Origin: Micrasema longulum
Lineage: Eukaryota > Arthropoda > Insecta > Trichoptera > Brachycentridae
Assembly (NCBI GenBank): GCA_022494885.1
Contig: JAGVSM010000844.1
Span: 124,001 to 188,000, forward strand
Direction of reading: 5' to 3'
Length of the DNA: 64,000 bases
This document shows, in pieces, positions 48,601 through 60,484 of the stretch. Position numbers and translations under genes: made by a program. The notes below the pieces were generated by a model, which did no database searches, was not told the origin of the DNA, and worked only from the letters and a program-made list of their open reading frames with translations. Position 1 is the first letter of the stretch; each line of letters opens with the position of its first letter.

Positions 48601-49380
48601 ATATATTTATTTCTCCGTATCCGTCTCCGGGAATTCGTATAGCAGGGGCGAACCGTGTATAGAAGCGATTATGCGCAGCTTACCATTATATTTGACTAAC
48701 CATAATAATGTTTTACTGTAACTTTAAATATTACCATTTATTTTAAATCATTTTCATCGTTGGTATTTTTATTCTTATATAAATATAAATATTAATAAAG
48801 CGCGCTCAGCGCCTGCGGTGAGCTAAGAAACTAGCCGATTATTCCAGCTTGTTTTTTCATACAAATAAGTATACTTTATTTTGATGTCTTAACCCCAGTG
48901 CGGGTTTTTTCTCCTAAATTAAACTTGCAGATTACACAAATTATTTGAAGATTCTTGATTTGGAAAACAGTATTTCAAACATTGTTTCTTAAGGGCTATT
49001 TTTCTTTGAGATGGTACTTTTGACATACAAGACCATAATTACTTTCATGCGTCATATTGTAGAACATATGGCACTCGACGCGGCCATTTTTAGCACTATT
49101 AATTTCTAGAACGATTCGGCCAGTTGACATTTAAATTGAATACCTTATATCGACTGAATTCATAGTGCTATTTTTTAATGATATATGTATTAAAGTAATG
49201 GATAATATATTTATATAATATCACGAAGTTACATCGTTTGAGTTAATTTCATGGATGGGAGTTGTTGTATCACACAGAACCACATAAAAATATCAATTTA
49301 TAATATATATTACTTACATTACCTTCTATGTAGGTACAAATATATTATATTTTTGTATAGCTTACCTGTAAATAAAATTA
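48600..49380. other. No recognised gene
   Basis: After MITE-1 the DNA is AT-rich and unique in this window. A 104-codon frame (48407-48721) merely bridges the two MITEs. Confidence 0.3.
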
Positions 49381-49700
49381 CCGTTCGCCACTGCTGTATA
49401 GTACTATAGCGTTTTAACATTGTTATGGAATGTCCTCTGATTAAGTTAGTCTTCATTATGTAGTCTCCGTACTTATTTTCTGTTTGAATTTAAATGTGTC
49501 ATCTCTTTGCAGTGTATTTGATTTGTGATACCGAAATAAAATCGGAGTCATCTCGCTGAGTGCGGGTTTACGGCGGGTCCACGCCTCGCATACCCGTTGT
49601 GAAATCCTGCGTACGATTTGGCGACTTTTGACATTATCCGAAGGTTCGCCGGACTTTCACGGCCGGAGAGTTCCTTGCCATTTCGCCTCGATCATATTTT
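49380..49700 (+). mobile_element. Possible LTR-retrotransposon remnant (LTR end and PBS-like)
   Basis: AATAAAATCGGAGTCATCTC, a GC-rich stretch, then TTTGGCGACTTTTGACATTA, which resembles the LTR/primer-binding-site junction of Gypsy- or BEL-type elements. The left border and duplication are not visible. It might instead be a GC-rich non-coding exon. Confidence 0.3.
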
Positions 49701-49944
49701 AATAATATTTGTAATCGAAACGTATCCGTTTAACTTATCGACATGTTATTATAATATACAATGCATCAATGTGTAAACAAGGAAATAACACTGTCCGTTG
49801 ATAAATTGGTACTGAATTGTATTATATTTTCAACACCATAACACGCCGGGAGGTCAAAATTCAGCGGTAAATTATATACAGCACGTGATACCAAGGCTTA
49901 AGAAAAATAACATTTAATTACGTGTTTTATTTCGAGCTCAGTTG

Positions 49945-50055
49945 TAGTCCCATGCTAGTGTAGGACTCACGGATCAAAGGTCCGAGGTTCAAATCCCACT
50001 CTACCACAACTCGATTCCCATTTTTCCAGCACGGTTATTTACGACTTTTAGTGGT
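49945..50055 (+). repeat. tRNA-derived SINE, family S1
   Basis: TTGTAGTCCCATGCTAGTGT, GGTCCGAGGTTCAAATCCCA and TTCCCATTTTTCCAGCACGG. Confidence 0.7.
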
Positions 50056-50269
50056 CCAAAATAAAATTATTTTATTTTTTATTGATCAATATATTTTTAT
50101 AAATGGTTCATGTTTTTTTATTCTAATACAAATCTACTTTTATACATCTAGCAAATGTTATAACTGTAACTCTCCAAAAACGAAACTATTTAGCTCTTGT
50201 GCTTGGGGAGTGACTTACACTGTTATAGTTATTTATTTATTAGAATTTATATAATTTTTATACATTTTT

Positions 50270-50780
50270 TACCAGGTAGTAATTCAACTGCAAGCATTTG
50301 GACATACTCAAACATTGTTGAATTACTACCTGGTAAAAGAAGAAGTATAAAAATTGGAAAATTGTTTTCAGGCGTTGCCTAGTAGAAACTGACATGATAG
50401 CACTTTATGAAAACAGTGAATAATCAAACCTACACAACAGTTAGAATATTTTTTACGTTGACAAATAATAAATAATGCATACATCGGCTAGACTCCCATA
50501 TTCCCTTCTCAAAAATGTTTTCCCTCTCTGTTGCAATAAATTTAGATGTTATGAACTAAATGAATAAACAATGTTTTGAGTATGTCTAAGTGCTTGCAGA
50601 CTGGCTTGATTTTCTCCCTAGGGAGTTGTTCATATTTAAATTTGTTGCAACAGAGAGGGAAAACATTTTTGAAAAGGGAATTAAGAGTCTAGCGGATGTA
50701 TGCATTATTTATCGTTTGTCAAAGTAAAAACCATTCTAACTGTCGTGTAGATTTGATTATTCACTGTTTTCAAAAAAGTG
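50270..50780. mobile_element. MITE-1 derived large inverted repeat
   Basis: Outer pair: ACCAGGTAGTAATTCAACTG (50270) and AATTACTACCTGGT (50322). Then a larger pair: GAAAACAGTGAATAATCAAA (50409) to the Tn core at 50540, mirrored at 50640-50775 (ending GATTATTCACTGTTTTC). About 135-bp arms around a 100-bp centre containing CTCCCTAGGGAGTTGTT. Confidence 0.7.
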
Positions 50781-50784
50781 CTAT

Positions 50785-51520
50785 TCATTTTTCTATGGCT
50801 GGCTGCTTTCTTCATAGTTTCATTTCTTCTATTTTAATATCCCCGTTTTTTTAGTATGATGCATGCTATAACAAAGAAGGTTACTCATTGTTTTAAAAGT
50901 AAAAGATAAGGATACACCGCACGTTTACGAGAGTGTTTTATGATTCCTTTTGAATATAAACAGAGATAAAAATACACTTCAAATTGAATTCTCGGAAGTG
51001 GGGTGAAATGGTTTATCAATGTTTATTTAACCCATTTCAAGCTGGAATTCAACTCCGAGAAAACCCAACCTATCATTGTTTAAATATTTATACATTCGGG
51101 TTGGGTTACTTCCTGATTTACCACTTATATAAACCGGAAAACTAAACAATTTTTAAGTGGTAATAATGGGAAATTGAATGTTTTTTTATACGAATGTTTT
51201 AATTACAAGGATATATGATATAAACATATTTTTTAGGATTTTTATCTGAAAGTAGCGATCAAATCACCAACATTCGCCCAGGGCCATTATTACAATAGGA
51301 AGTTAACAGAGTTTTTTTTTCTCGAAACATGTTCAATTACATGTAAACGACAATTCTTTATTTGCTCATACAAATCTGCACATTTTCGTCCAGAAATTCG
51401 ATTGAAATTTATAGGCAATAGGGAAATATCACGTACTACGAATAAAAAAAATATAGGAAACGGATTTAGAATAATTAATTGTATTTTCAAAAACAAAATA
51501 GATATTGTGGAGAAATTTTT
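50785..51520. other. No recognised gene
   Basis: AT-rich. Short inverse repeats (CCCATTTCAAGCTGGAATTC; GGTTGGGTT against AACCCAACC at 51063 and 51110) but no family match in the window. Confidence 0.3.
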
Positions 51521-51527
51521 CCATATA

Positions 51528-51857
51528 CAGGGTGTTCTTTAAACCCTGTCACATCCGAAACCACGATAATCAGTATGAGCAAGAAGACATATTGGCACAT
51601 TAAAATAAATTTTTAGAACAAATAAATTTTAAAAAATAAGATATAAAAAAAACCCAATGGTTGCTTACTTCTGCAGGGGTGAAACAAGGAGGGGGAAGGG
51701 GGGAGGCTGATACTGCACCTTGCTCCCCTCTCTTCTCCCCTGCAGAAGTAACCAACCATTTGTTTTTAATATTTTATTTTTAAAAAAAAATTTGTTCTAT
51801 ATATTTTTTTAAATATGCTAATATGTCTTCTTGCCCATACTGATCATCGTGGTTTCG
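51528..51857. mobile_element. Family P foldback MITE, long form
   Basis: TA, then CAGGGTGTTCTTTAAACCC at the left. Arms continue through CAAGAAGACATATTGGCACA and TTGCTTACTTCTGCAGGGG to a GC-rich centre, and mirror back. The right terminus is lost after GTGGTTTCG. Confidence 0.85.
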
Positions 51858-52154
51858 TGGTTGTTAAATATAACCGTATCTAACTTCCATGTAACAAAAC
51901 GAACATAGTGCCCTATGCACCAATGGATGCGGGTGTGGAGGTATGTAAAGAACTGTTGTTGAATATCGTCCGTCGTATCTCTGAATGTGCCCATGCCATG
52001 TTTCGTCAGTCCACGTTGGTCACTCCCACGCAGAGCTATTTTCTATGAATAGCATTTATTTGTATATCATAACAAAGTTAAAAATAACACTGGGTATATT
52101 GCTTTAACCTCAGATCACCAAACATTAGTCTGACAGACTGCAGACATTGGCGTT

Positions 52155-52490
52155 TAGAGCCGCGTTCACGCGAGGACAGGACAATATTGTCCTGTCCCAG
52201 CGTCGGACCTTCCAATACATCTTGAAATAAATGAAATTATATTTTTCGCGAATTCGCCCGTAACGCGCGTCGCGTCGTCTTGTATTCATTTAAGCAGCGT
52301 TCCGCGTGTGAACTACGGTAGAATTGTTGTAATGCCCCGTTGTCCTGCCCAGTGCAGTCGAGGCTGTTCACAGGGCTGGGGCAGGACAATATGGTCCTTC
52401 CTATTGTATTGTGCTTGTTTAAACCCAGCTTAAGTACGTTCCCGGTGCAGTCCCGCTCCGCACCACTCAGCACATTAATATTTTTTCAAT
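52155..52490. mobile_element. GC-rich element with a perfect 24-bp palindrome
   Basis: GGACAGGACAAT followed by its exact complement at 52174-52197. A second, imperfect GGGGCAGGACAATATGGTCC lies at 52380-52400. Probably a short DNA transposon; ends not resolved. Confidence 0.5.
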
Positions 52491-52494
52491 TCTA

Positions 52495-52857
52495 CAGGAT
52501 GTTCTTTAAACCCTGTCAAATTCGAAACCACGATGATCAGTATGAGCAAGAAGACATATTGGTACTTTAAAATATTTTTTTAGAACGACTAAAATCTTAA
52601 AAAATAAAATATAGAAAAACAAATGGTTGCTTACTTCTGCAGGGGAGAAGCGAGGGGGACGCGGCCGTGCGGTTCAGACTCCCCCCTCCCCCTCCTCGTT
52701 TCTCCCCTGCAGAAGTAAGCAAGTATTTGCTTTTTTTGATATTTTATTTTTTATAAATTTTATTCGTTCTAAAAAAATATTTTAATGTGCCAATATGTCT
52801 TCTTGCTCATACTGATCATCGTGGTTTCGGATGTGACAGGGTTTAAAGAACACCATG
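52495..52857. mobile_element. Family P foldback MITE, long form, both ends present
   Basis: TA, then CAGGATGTTCTTTAAACCC and the inverse GGGTTTAAAGAACACCATG. Arms about 150 bp including CTTCTGCAGGGGAGAA, centre GGACGCGGCCGTGCGG. 363 bp. Confidence 0.88.
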
Positions 52858-53009
52858 AATATAAAAAATTAAATTAAACAGGTACTAATGGCAAATAATT
52901 ACCTAGAATTTAAGAAAAATGTAACAACATAAGTGAGAATTTAAATGCTTTTTAGTAAAAATATTTTATTTTTATTTTTTAGCTTCTTTAATTAGATTTA
53001 AGTTTAATC

Positions 53010-53278
53010 TGTCGACTTCGTGGTGTAATGGTCAGCGCAGTTGCCTACCACGCAAGAGGCCTTGGGTTCGATTCCCGACGTTGTTTATATGAAATATTTA
53101 TTTAAAAAGATATTTTTATACTAGAATATTTCATAGTCCCTTTACTGGTACCTGAAGCGTAAGACTGATCATTTTACATTCATGTAACAAAAATGATCAA
53201 GATACGCTGCGATCAGTGTACCATTGCAGTGCCCTATGCACCATTAGGTGCGGTAAGGGAATGGTGATGATGAAAGTT
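53010..53278 (+). repeat. tRNA-Gly-like SINE, family S2, full length
   Basis: Head TTCGTGGTGTAATGGTCAGC, TTGCCTACCACGCAAGAGGC and TTGGGTTCGATTCCCGACG, recognisably like tRNA-Gly (anticodon-loop CTACCAC). Body CCTGAAGCGTAAGACTGATC, 3' end TGCACCATTAGGTGCGGTAA, then a short TGATGATGA tail. Confidence 0.82.
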
Positions 53279-53329
53279 TAATTAATGTTAGTAAATATGA
53301 GTATTTAACCACTTACCGACTTTGTATGC

Positions 53330-53372
53330 CTACCGGTTTCGAGACGTACCTGTCTCATCGTCAGGACGCTCA
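53330..53372 (-). repeat. Penelope-type hammerhead-like motif
   Basis: Minus strand CTGACGA, T, GAGAC, loop AGGTAC, GTCTC, GAAAC, CGGT; inverse partner of 47655-47705. Confidence 0.45.
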
Positions 53373-53679
53373 CTACTAAAAATAAAAAAAGCACCGACTG
53401 GGACATACTTTTATCGACATTCATTGATATAAATTTATGTGTTTTATTTATTTTGTCCTATTTTTATTTTTTATCTTGTTTTAATTGCATTTATAAGCAC
53501 CCCCCACTACTTTAATTTTTTTCTCAAGTTTAAAATACATTCAAGTATACGTTTATTTTTTAATTTAATTGTTTTTTTCTCTCTATTTTCATAATTTAAA
53601 AAAAATATTTTGAACCATTTTATTTGGTTTTGTCGAGTTGTTTTTTTTATATAGTTTTTTTCAAAACATCAAAATCAAA

Positions 53680-53900
53680 ATAAACTACCATCATGCCATT
53701 TCTCCGTAGGGGTAGGCAGAGATAATGGACCGCCACACACGTCTATCCTGGCATATATTCCTAACTTCTTCCACATTCATACATATTGTCATACATGTCC
53801 TTCGGTTCTGTCTGCTTTTGACATGACCAGACAAAATGTTGGTTTATCTGATCATGCTACGTCTTCCTTGGTCGTCCTTGTTTCACGTCGCGTATTTAAA
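53680..53900 (-). pseudogene. RTE-type LINE 3' end
   Basis: Minus strand carries the broken RTE end (GRPRKT, YVCMNVEE-like, ICQDR-VWRSIISAYPYGEM in shifted frames), marked by CATTTCTCCGTAGGGGTAGG. Related to 24720-24848. Confidence 0.6.
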
Positions 53901-54149
53901 TCTTAATAAATACTAATAACTGAGTACCCGATGACAAACTATTTTTTACTTCTATATTTCCCTGTTCTTCATCTCTGTTGTAACTTTTAACCTGGACGTA
54001 TGGCAGCCCTAGTCGAGTATCACACTGGTTGTATTAACGTCTCACGACTTACTATAAACAGCTACCAAATTAATGTATATTTGAGTGAATAAAAATATAT
54101 AATATGAAAAATTGCATTAGGTATTAGCAATAGCTTTTTGCGTGCTAAG

Positions 54150-54520
54150 CGGATTAATTTTATTTTTTTTTATTTTTGTTTAAAAAAAATGTTTTTTACA
54201 ATAAACATAATAATTTAACAGAGTATTAAAAAAATAAATCATGATTACATATCAATGAAATACATATTAATAGAAAAATAGAAAACAAAAAATCCCACAA
54301 AGGCATGGCCTGTTTGTGGGTATACAAGAAAATGTTAATGAATTTTTGCTCCTATAATAAATAATAGAAAGTTATAATATTTTTGTATAACATAAGAAAG
54401 AAAAAATAAAATATTCTGTAAAAGATAATACGGTATTTTTTCTTATAGTAATTAAAAAAGGAAATAAAAAATATTTAAAAAGACACAAAAATATTCCTTA
54501 TTATTAAAGGGCAACAAAAT
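54150..54520 (-). mobile_element. LINE 3' tail, A-rich
   Basis: T-rich start (TTTTATTTTTTTTTATTTTT), then A-rich 3' UTR-like DNA containing CCCACAAAGGCATGGCC. No frame. Confidence 0.4.
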
Positions 54521-54529
54521 AAATCATAG

Positions 54530-55055
54530 AAAAAAAGAGTTCATATCTTTAGTTTGAATCTAGGATAGTGCATGTTAAAAGTGCAATTCACATGTTAATC
54601 AAATTGAATAAAAATAGGAATAATTTTCATGACGTAATCAACATTTTATGTGTAGTAATGTATCGAACGCGGTATTTTTTGCAGTAAAAATGTTTAAAAG
54701 TTGCTATACAGGTAAATCCATTTAAAGTGAGTGACATTGGCCCAGATTCAGGCATCTTTAATGCTGTAGTGTATATTGTGAACCGTGCGATATACAAGTG
54801 TATGTATGAATTGTATGTGCACAAAGCGGAACAGTATGCATACATAAAAATAGTTAATATTCGTTATCTTGGATTCGTTTTTTACAGGTAATGTTTACTG
54901 TTTCGCTGTTAGCTTAGTCCCAAATAATGACACACTTCGTTACCTTACGACAGTACACGAATCAGAAAATAGAACTTCATCATCAGACCTCTCGTGTCCA
55001 ATCGTGAACATCGGACTCCCCCTTAGATCTCCACATTTATTTATTTATTTTGTTT
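54530..55055. other. No recognised gene
   Basis: Low-complexity AT-rich DNA. The 113-codon plus frame at 54869-55210 overlaps an inverse LINE fragment and is not a gene. Confidence 0.3.
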
Positions 55056-55059
55056 ATTT

Positions 55060-55245
55060 ACTGACATTGTCCATTAATAAAGTTCGTAGGTATAAATATT
55101 ATAATATAAGATCAGTTTTAAAAAAATCTCCCTATCCTGAGCGAACCGCATCCAGCCGCTTCCTGCAACCCGTATTACGTCATCTGACCACCTTTCCTGA
55201 GACCTGCTGACACCTCTGCTATTCCAGGACTTTTTTTTAGTCCAT
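55060..55245 (-). pseudogene. RTE-like LINE C-terminal fragment
   Basis: Minus strand SRSQERWSDDVIRVAGSGWM then RFAQDRE: the RP--RW-DD---AG--W---AQDR end also seen at 42600-42880. Confidence 0.65.
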
Positions 55246-55246
55246 C

Positions 55247-55790
55247 TGTAGCTCAATCACAAATAACTATCGACGTGCTTAAAAACATGCTAAGCATTTG
55301 AGCGATCACAATGAACATTAATGAACATTTTTTCATTTAAATTATTTATTAACAATTCTTGATGGAATTCCATTGTATTGATGTAATAACTTATATTTAC
55401 ATATAAGTTATTAATTTAAAAAATACTTTGTACACTTCCACTTATTTATTTTGACCAATTGGCGCTTTCACCCTCTAATGGGCATACATATTCACCAGTC
55501 TAAAGATTTCTCAAGGGATTTGTCAGGAGATTTCTCTTAGGAAGGCAATTTCCAAATTGTTATATGTATGTCCATTTTACATGACTTTTTTTGTCTTTCC
55601 TATTCAATAAATCTGTAGCTCATTCACAAATTACTATCGACGTGCTTAAAAACATATTAAGCATTTGAGCGATCACAATGAACAATAATGAACATGCTTA
55701 AGTCGCAGTCATAAACCAACGCGTGTGTAATCTCCAAGTCAACGCTCGTGTCGGTTGGTATTTTTTTCCTCATAAATAAATACAGTCTAC
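55247..55790 (-). repeat. Duplicated repeat (two inverse copies; third at 44940-45060)
   Basis: ATCTGTAGCTCA(A/T)TCACAAA and ACTATCGACGTGCTTAAAAA with GCATTTGAGCGATCACAATG occur at 55247-55320 and 55609-55690, and inverted at 44990-45060. Between them lies a Penelope-like motif (55440-55505). Confidence 0.6.
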
Positions 55791-55799
55791 TGACGAAAA

Positions 55800-56890
55800 A
55801 TCGGCGTTTACTATAAAAAATAATACAAAATATTGCATTTGCAAAATAGTAAGTAGTATCTAATACAAAAAAGTAAAAATGTAGTTACAATTACTATGGC
55901 GACTGCTTTTCTTGACATTTGGCGTGCCAACCGCCGGCTAAATGCAATATACAGCATGATAAATAATAAATAAATAAATAAAAATAGCAAGTTTGGAATA
56001 TTTTCCATATTTACACCGGTGAAATTCAAATATGTGATTGCGCAGCAGGATTATACGTCGCGAAACGTAAATATTTTGACATTTAATATTAGGTGTTTAC
56101 GAATGTCCCATTGTGATCGCGAATACGACAAACAATCTCGGTAAGAAATTATTATCACGTCGCTTAGTAGCTCGTCGATAGATATTTGAGTTTTGTGAAT
56201 TGGGAAATATTTGAGAAAGGAATAGGTACACGGAGTGGATACCTACCTTTAATATGGTCTGAATGTTTGTCAATTTCTGGCACTGGGTGACAAAATGAAC
56301 TATAAAATATAACAATATTTTCTACAACGCGCGACGATTCCAACCACTTTTTTATCAGATTTTATGTCAAGTAAAAAATGTTGTTTTGTTTTTGTTCTAA
56401 ATCCGAATCTTCTAATTTTGAATATCTTCTATCTTGATGTTAGGTAGGTACCATAAGGATGGGTCAAAGGAAGGATGGGAACGAAAGGTAATCGGCCAGG
56501 AATAGTATCGATAAATGCTGTTATTTACTTAACAGCTGCTTTAAAGAATGAAGGCACAAAAAACAATTAATTATAAACGAACTGTAACGCCATTTTCTTG
56601 ACGCTAGTAACGTGTATATTCAATAATATATCATTGGTGTCTAGTTGTTAGATTCTGTGCCATTTTATTCCATTCGAATTGGAATTTGATGACACTTGTA
56701 TTGTACAAGAACAAGACTAGAGTATCACTAAACACGCACTACATTATGCGGTTTGTGCTCAGACGAGTGATAACGAGTTATCCGTTATTCTAGGAATTAA
56801 CGGGTTTTCCTCTGCGGTTATTCGAACCAAATTGGAGCGGCGAAATTCAATACGATTCACGAGAAATATAACAAATATTCAAATGATGTA
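55800..56890. other. No recognised gene
   Basis: Unique AT-rich DNA with two ordinary 72-codon minus frames lacking domains. Confidence 0.3.
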
Positions 56891-56896
56891 ACTGAC

Positions 56897-57966
56897 CACA
56901 GAATTAAGAATAGTCCAGAAGGATCTTAGAATCATATTTCAATACATCGTATTGTGTTCAAAAACTCCCTTGCCCCACGCGCGCATGCGTGAAGTCGCCG
57001 CATAATGTTGCCAGATCGCGAAAAATATAATCATCAAAAATATAATCATTCTCAACTTTACTGTGTTATATTTATTATATTGTATTATGTATTATATTTA
57101 TATTTATTTATTTATATTTAGTACATAAGATTTTCTCATGGTTATTGCTATCTTTATTTTATGTTTCTTTTTAACTTTTTGTATTATATGTTTACTAAAT
57201 TGTTTAGTTTTAATAATTCTATTATATCATACTATGTACTACATAATTATTGTTCACTGCTGTGATTATTTCTGTTTTTTTTTTTTTGTAAAACGTTCTT
57301 TGAACCGTTAATGTATAAACAAATAAATAAATAACACAAATGTAAGATAATAATATTTTTTCAAAAAGCAATTTGTTAATTTATCTAAAATCGTGGAAAC
57401 ATTGATTGACACAACAGAGTAGATAAGGAAAAGGTCATTTAATTAGAGTAATTTAATGCATAAACATAAAACATAAAACAAATTTTATTTGACATAAAAC
57501 GGTTATTTTTATGTCATGTTAATTAATATTTGATGTTTTAAAGATAATGTTGGTCATATGTTTAACCACAGCGTTGTCCAATCCGAGAGGTCCAATTTTT
57601 ATTAGTTCTTTCATTAGATGAGCAAAGTAGCGTAAAAAATTAGACTGCCCTACCCTGGCAACACTTACAAAATGTGCATTTTGTTTTCTTTGATAATCTG
57701 ACAGATGGAATCATAATTAAACTTTTAAGCAATGCATTTGCTACTTACACGTGCATTTGCTACTTACGCATGAAATGTGATCCCATCCTGTTTCTTTGAG
57801 ATCCCAGCAGTATTTCTACACTTTAAAACGACACAACACGCCATAGTCTAATTCAAATCGGATGTTGCATATTGAGCGACGTCTACAAAGAAACTAATGG
57901 GTTAAAACGAAAAACTGCTCCTTTAAGAGTAGTTTTGTTGCCTTCTGTTTGATGACTATTCTTAAT
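56897..57966 (-). mobile_element. TIR element family T, inverse copy with nested LINE tail
   Basis: CACAGAATTAAGAATAGTCC at the left, GACTATTCTTAA at 57953-57965. The interior is inverse to 35532-36355. A LINE tail ending AATAAATAAATAAC is inserted at about 57015-57342, after which ACACAAATGTAAGAT resumes the element. Confidence 0.7.
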
Positions 57967-58610
57967 TTATTTATTTATTTATTTATATAAACGCCCAGTG
58001 GGCATTTTTAAGGACATATTTATACATAGAAAATTATTATTAAAAAAGTAGAAGGACTCAATGGTATATAGTAGACTTTGTGGGAGTAAAGGCGGAAGAA
58101 AGGTGTTTATAATTGTATTCGATTCAGTGCTCATTTGAAAGAAGACAACTTGTTTTCATAGAAATCAAGACTGGTATGTTTGTTGGCAGACCTCAGAATT
58201 CTGGGCATAGGGGAATGGAAACCATAGTTAGTTCTATGGTTATCGGTATGAAAGAGTAAGTTTTGTCTGAGGTTTCTATTTGGGATATTAATTTTACTGA
58301 GCTCAGTAGTTCAGGCGCATCAAAGAGTTGGTTGAGAATTTTAAATAGGACTAGAATGTCGGATTTATTTCGACGGTCTAGAAGAGAAGATATATTTAAG
58401 GTAGTTTCTAACTCATTATACGTATATTGGTCTCTGAATAAGCCCAACGTCCAGCCTATCTTTCTCAAAAATCAATGTTGAACTGATTTAATATTCTTGA
58501 TGTGAACATCATAATATGGAGACCAGATAATAGAGAAATACTCTAGGTGCGGGCGAACTAGGGAACAGAAGAGAGTTTTAAGGGTATTGATATTTTTGAA
58601 GTCAGTTGTG
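57967..58610 (-). pseudogene. LINE C-terminus (copy 1)
   Basis: Minus frame 58468-58193: MRKIGWTLGLFRDQYTYNEL, TTLNISSLLDRRNKSDILVL and FKILNQLFDAPELLSSVKL, then a 3' UTR and a (TTTA)n-type tail at 57967. A second, more decayed copy lies at 62390-62930. Confidence 0.85.
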
Positions 58611-59188
58611 CTTCCAGCACCAATGAATGACCGTTTAAGGTTCAGCTTGTAATGATATCCACATTAAAAGTATAAATTTCATTATTTAAGCGTACAAAAT
58701 AAAAGAAAACAATAAAAAACACATTAACTTTTCTAAGTACTTTAACTTTTTTATTGAAATACGAGTATTACAATTAAAATTAATATTACTCTAAAAAAAT
58801 AGCAGAATCACCAGTAAATGACCACTACTACCCCAGTAAAAATAATACTCAGATTTGGTTACATCATAACATTATAAAACACCCTAACACATTAGAATAT
58901 GGATATATTCAAAGAATTGCATAAGAAACAGCATCCAATAAAACACTAACCGCACCTTTCCTTATAAAAAACCACTATCAATCTCAGAACAATAACGGAA
59001 AGACGCACTATTACCTTTTGACAACTCACAGTTCAAAACTGATAGTTTTGTTTCTTACCAAAAGATGTGTCCGCCTACCGCTTTTGTCATAGTTTCTAGT
59101 GTTAAAAGTTTTTTGACTGGACACATGTAGCAATTCTTATTATATTGTGTTTTATTAACCAATGGTCATTTACTAGTGCTTTGACCCT
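58611..59188. mobile_element. TIR element family A, uninterrupted copy
   Basis: AGCACCAATGAATGACC at the left, inverse AGCACTAGTAAATGACC at the right (14 of 17). About 578 bp, no transposase. Supplies the empty site for the LINE insertion at 45383. Confidence 0.7.
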
Positions 59189-59417
59189 ATATTGTCCTAA
59201 TTTTATAATAAAAGCCTGGGCTCTTCACGTAAACAAAGCATTATAGTTTTCATTTGAGAATAATCGGACGAAAACGTTTTAATTATTGAACTTCTAATTT
59301 AGAAAAGCGTTGTTGCACGCATCACGTTTTTTTCCGCGGGCTTCTGATAATACTCGTACCTCTTGCACGTTTGTTCCGTGTCGCTCGTCGCTCGTGATCG
59401 CTTCAATATAATATTAA

Positions 59418-59568
59418 TCCAGTTAGTTGCGTGCGTCTACTGCCAAATATGGTTTCCTATATTATGTATTAGACATTATAGGAACTTATGCAAAAGTTCG
59501 TTTGCAAATTTGATTAATGGTAATTTGGATTTCCTTCAATGCCACGACGCGACGCGACGTTTGCTCAG
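59418..59568 (+). other. Weak candidate leader exon (plus strand)
   Basis: A GC-enriched unique stretch (59330-59570) has an initiator-like CCAGTTAG near 59418 and a donor-like TGCTCAG/GTATTTG at about 59569. No coding frame was recognised. It could be an alternative first exon for a rightward gene, or nothing. Low confidence. Confidence 0.18.
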
Positions 59569-59854
59569 GTATTTGTTATTTATTTATAGCATCTTGACCT
59601 TAACACTTTCGCATAAGAAAGCTGCGCCTTGTTAGTATAGATAAACAAAATATATTCAACAATTATACAGATCTTACAACAATCAGCATTTTTCTATTTG
59701 ATTAATATAATACATGTACTTAAACCTTTCTTATTATTATTCTGGATAACTTGTATAGCACCATTTTTGTGAAAATCACCCCAAGGGCGCTATACAATAA
59801 ACACTTACATCTACAGAACGTAAAAGCGGTTGGGATTCTGTTCCCTATTTCCAA

Positions 59855-60045
59855 CTAAATAGAAAAAGTTACGCTACTTTGCTCGTCTAATGAAAATTGA
59901 ACCTTTCGGATTAAACAACGCCGTGGTGGACATTTGACCGACATTATCTTTAAAACATAAATATTATTTAACATGACAAAAATATCCATTTATGTTTTAA
60001 GTTCAAAGTTCATCAATTAAATTACTCTTATTAAACATATCGAAG
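59855..60045 (+). mobile_element. TIR element family T, partial copy
   Basis: AAACAACGCCGTGGTGGACA, TATTATTTAACATGACAAA and AAGTTCAAAGTTCATCAATT match 35930-36090. Confidence 0.6.
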
Positions 60046-60279
60046 TTAGATTGCAATACGTCTTGCAGATACAAAGCGCACGGGCAGTTAGAAATCTATC
60101 CGCTATTTACATGTTTAAATAAAGTGACTGGCGTGTTTTTTACAAAATTACAGATTAATGTTTAAGTAACATGTATTCTTGGCACATATATTTGTATAAT
60201 AACGATTTTTAATTTCTTACATTTGATTTGCTAGGCATTTATAATTAAGTAGTTTTAATTTTTCTTTTTTATGTTATTG

Positions 60280-60480
60280 TTTTATTAGTATAGGACTACT
60301 TACGCTCTAAAGATAGAAAATCTCCACCTTAGAACAGGCTGTGCCATGTTAGATGGAGACTATCATAAACAGAGAACACTCCGTTTTCATTTTACATTAA
60401 TTGGTTTTATATAGATTCCCTGTTATTAAGTATGTATATTCTTTTTTTGCAATAAATTTAAGTAATAATAATAATTCTAG
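60280..60480 (+). mobile_element. LINE 3' UTR, same family as 28435-28600
   Basis: CCATGTTAGATGGAGACTAT, CACTCCGTTTTCATTTTACA and the tail GCAATAAATTTAAG match the inverse of 28440-28600. Confidence 0.7.
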
Positions 60481-60484
60481 ATTA

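Noticed and set aside
49380..49700. Protein-coding exon read as ISLSAGLRRVHASHTRC
   Set aside because: No homology recognised; the adjoining TTTGGCGACTTTTGACA fits an LTR/primer-site junction better.
53010..53085. Possible functional tRNA-Gly gene
   Set aside because: Acceptor stem does not pair and the sequence continues into a SINE body shared with other copies.
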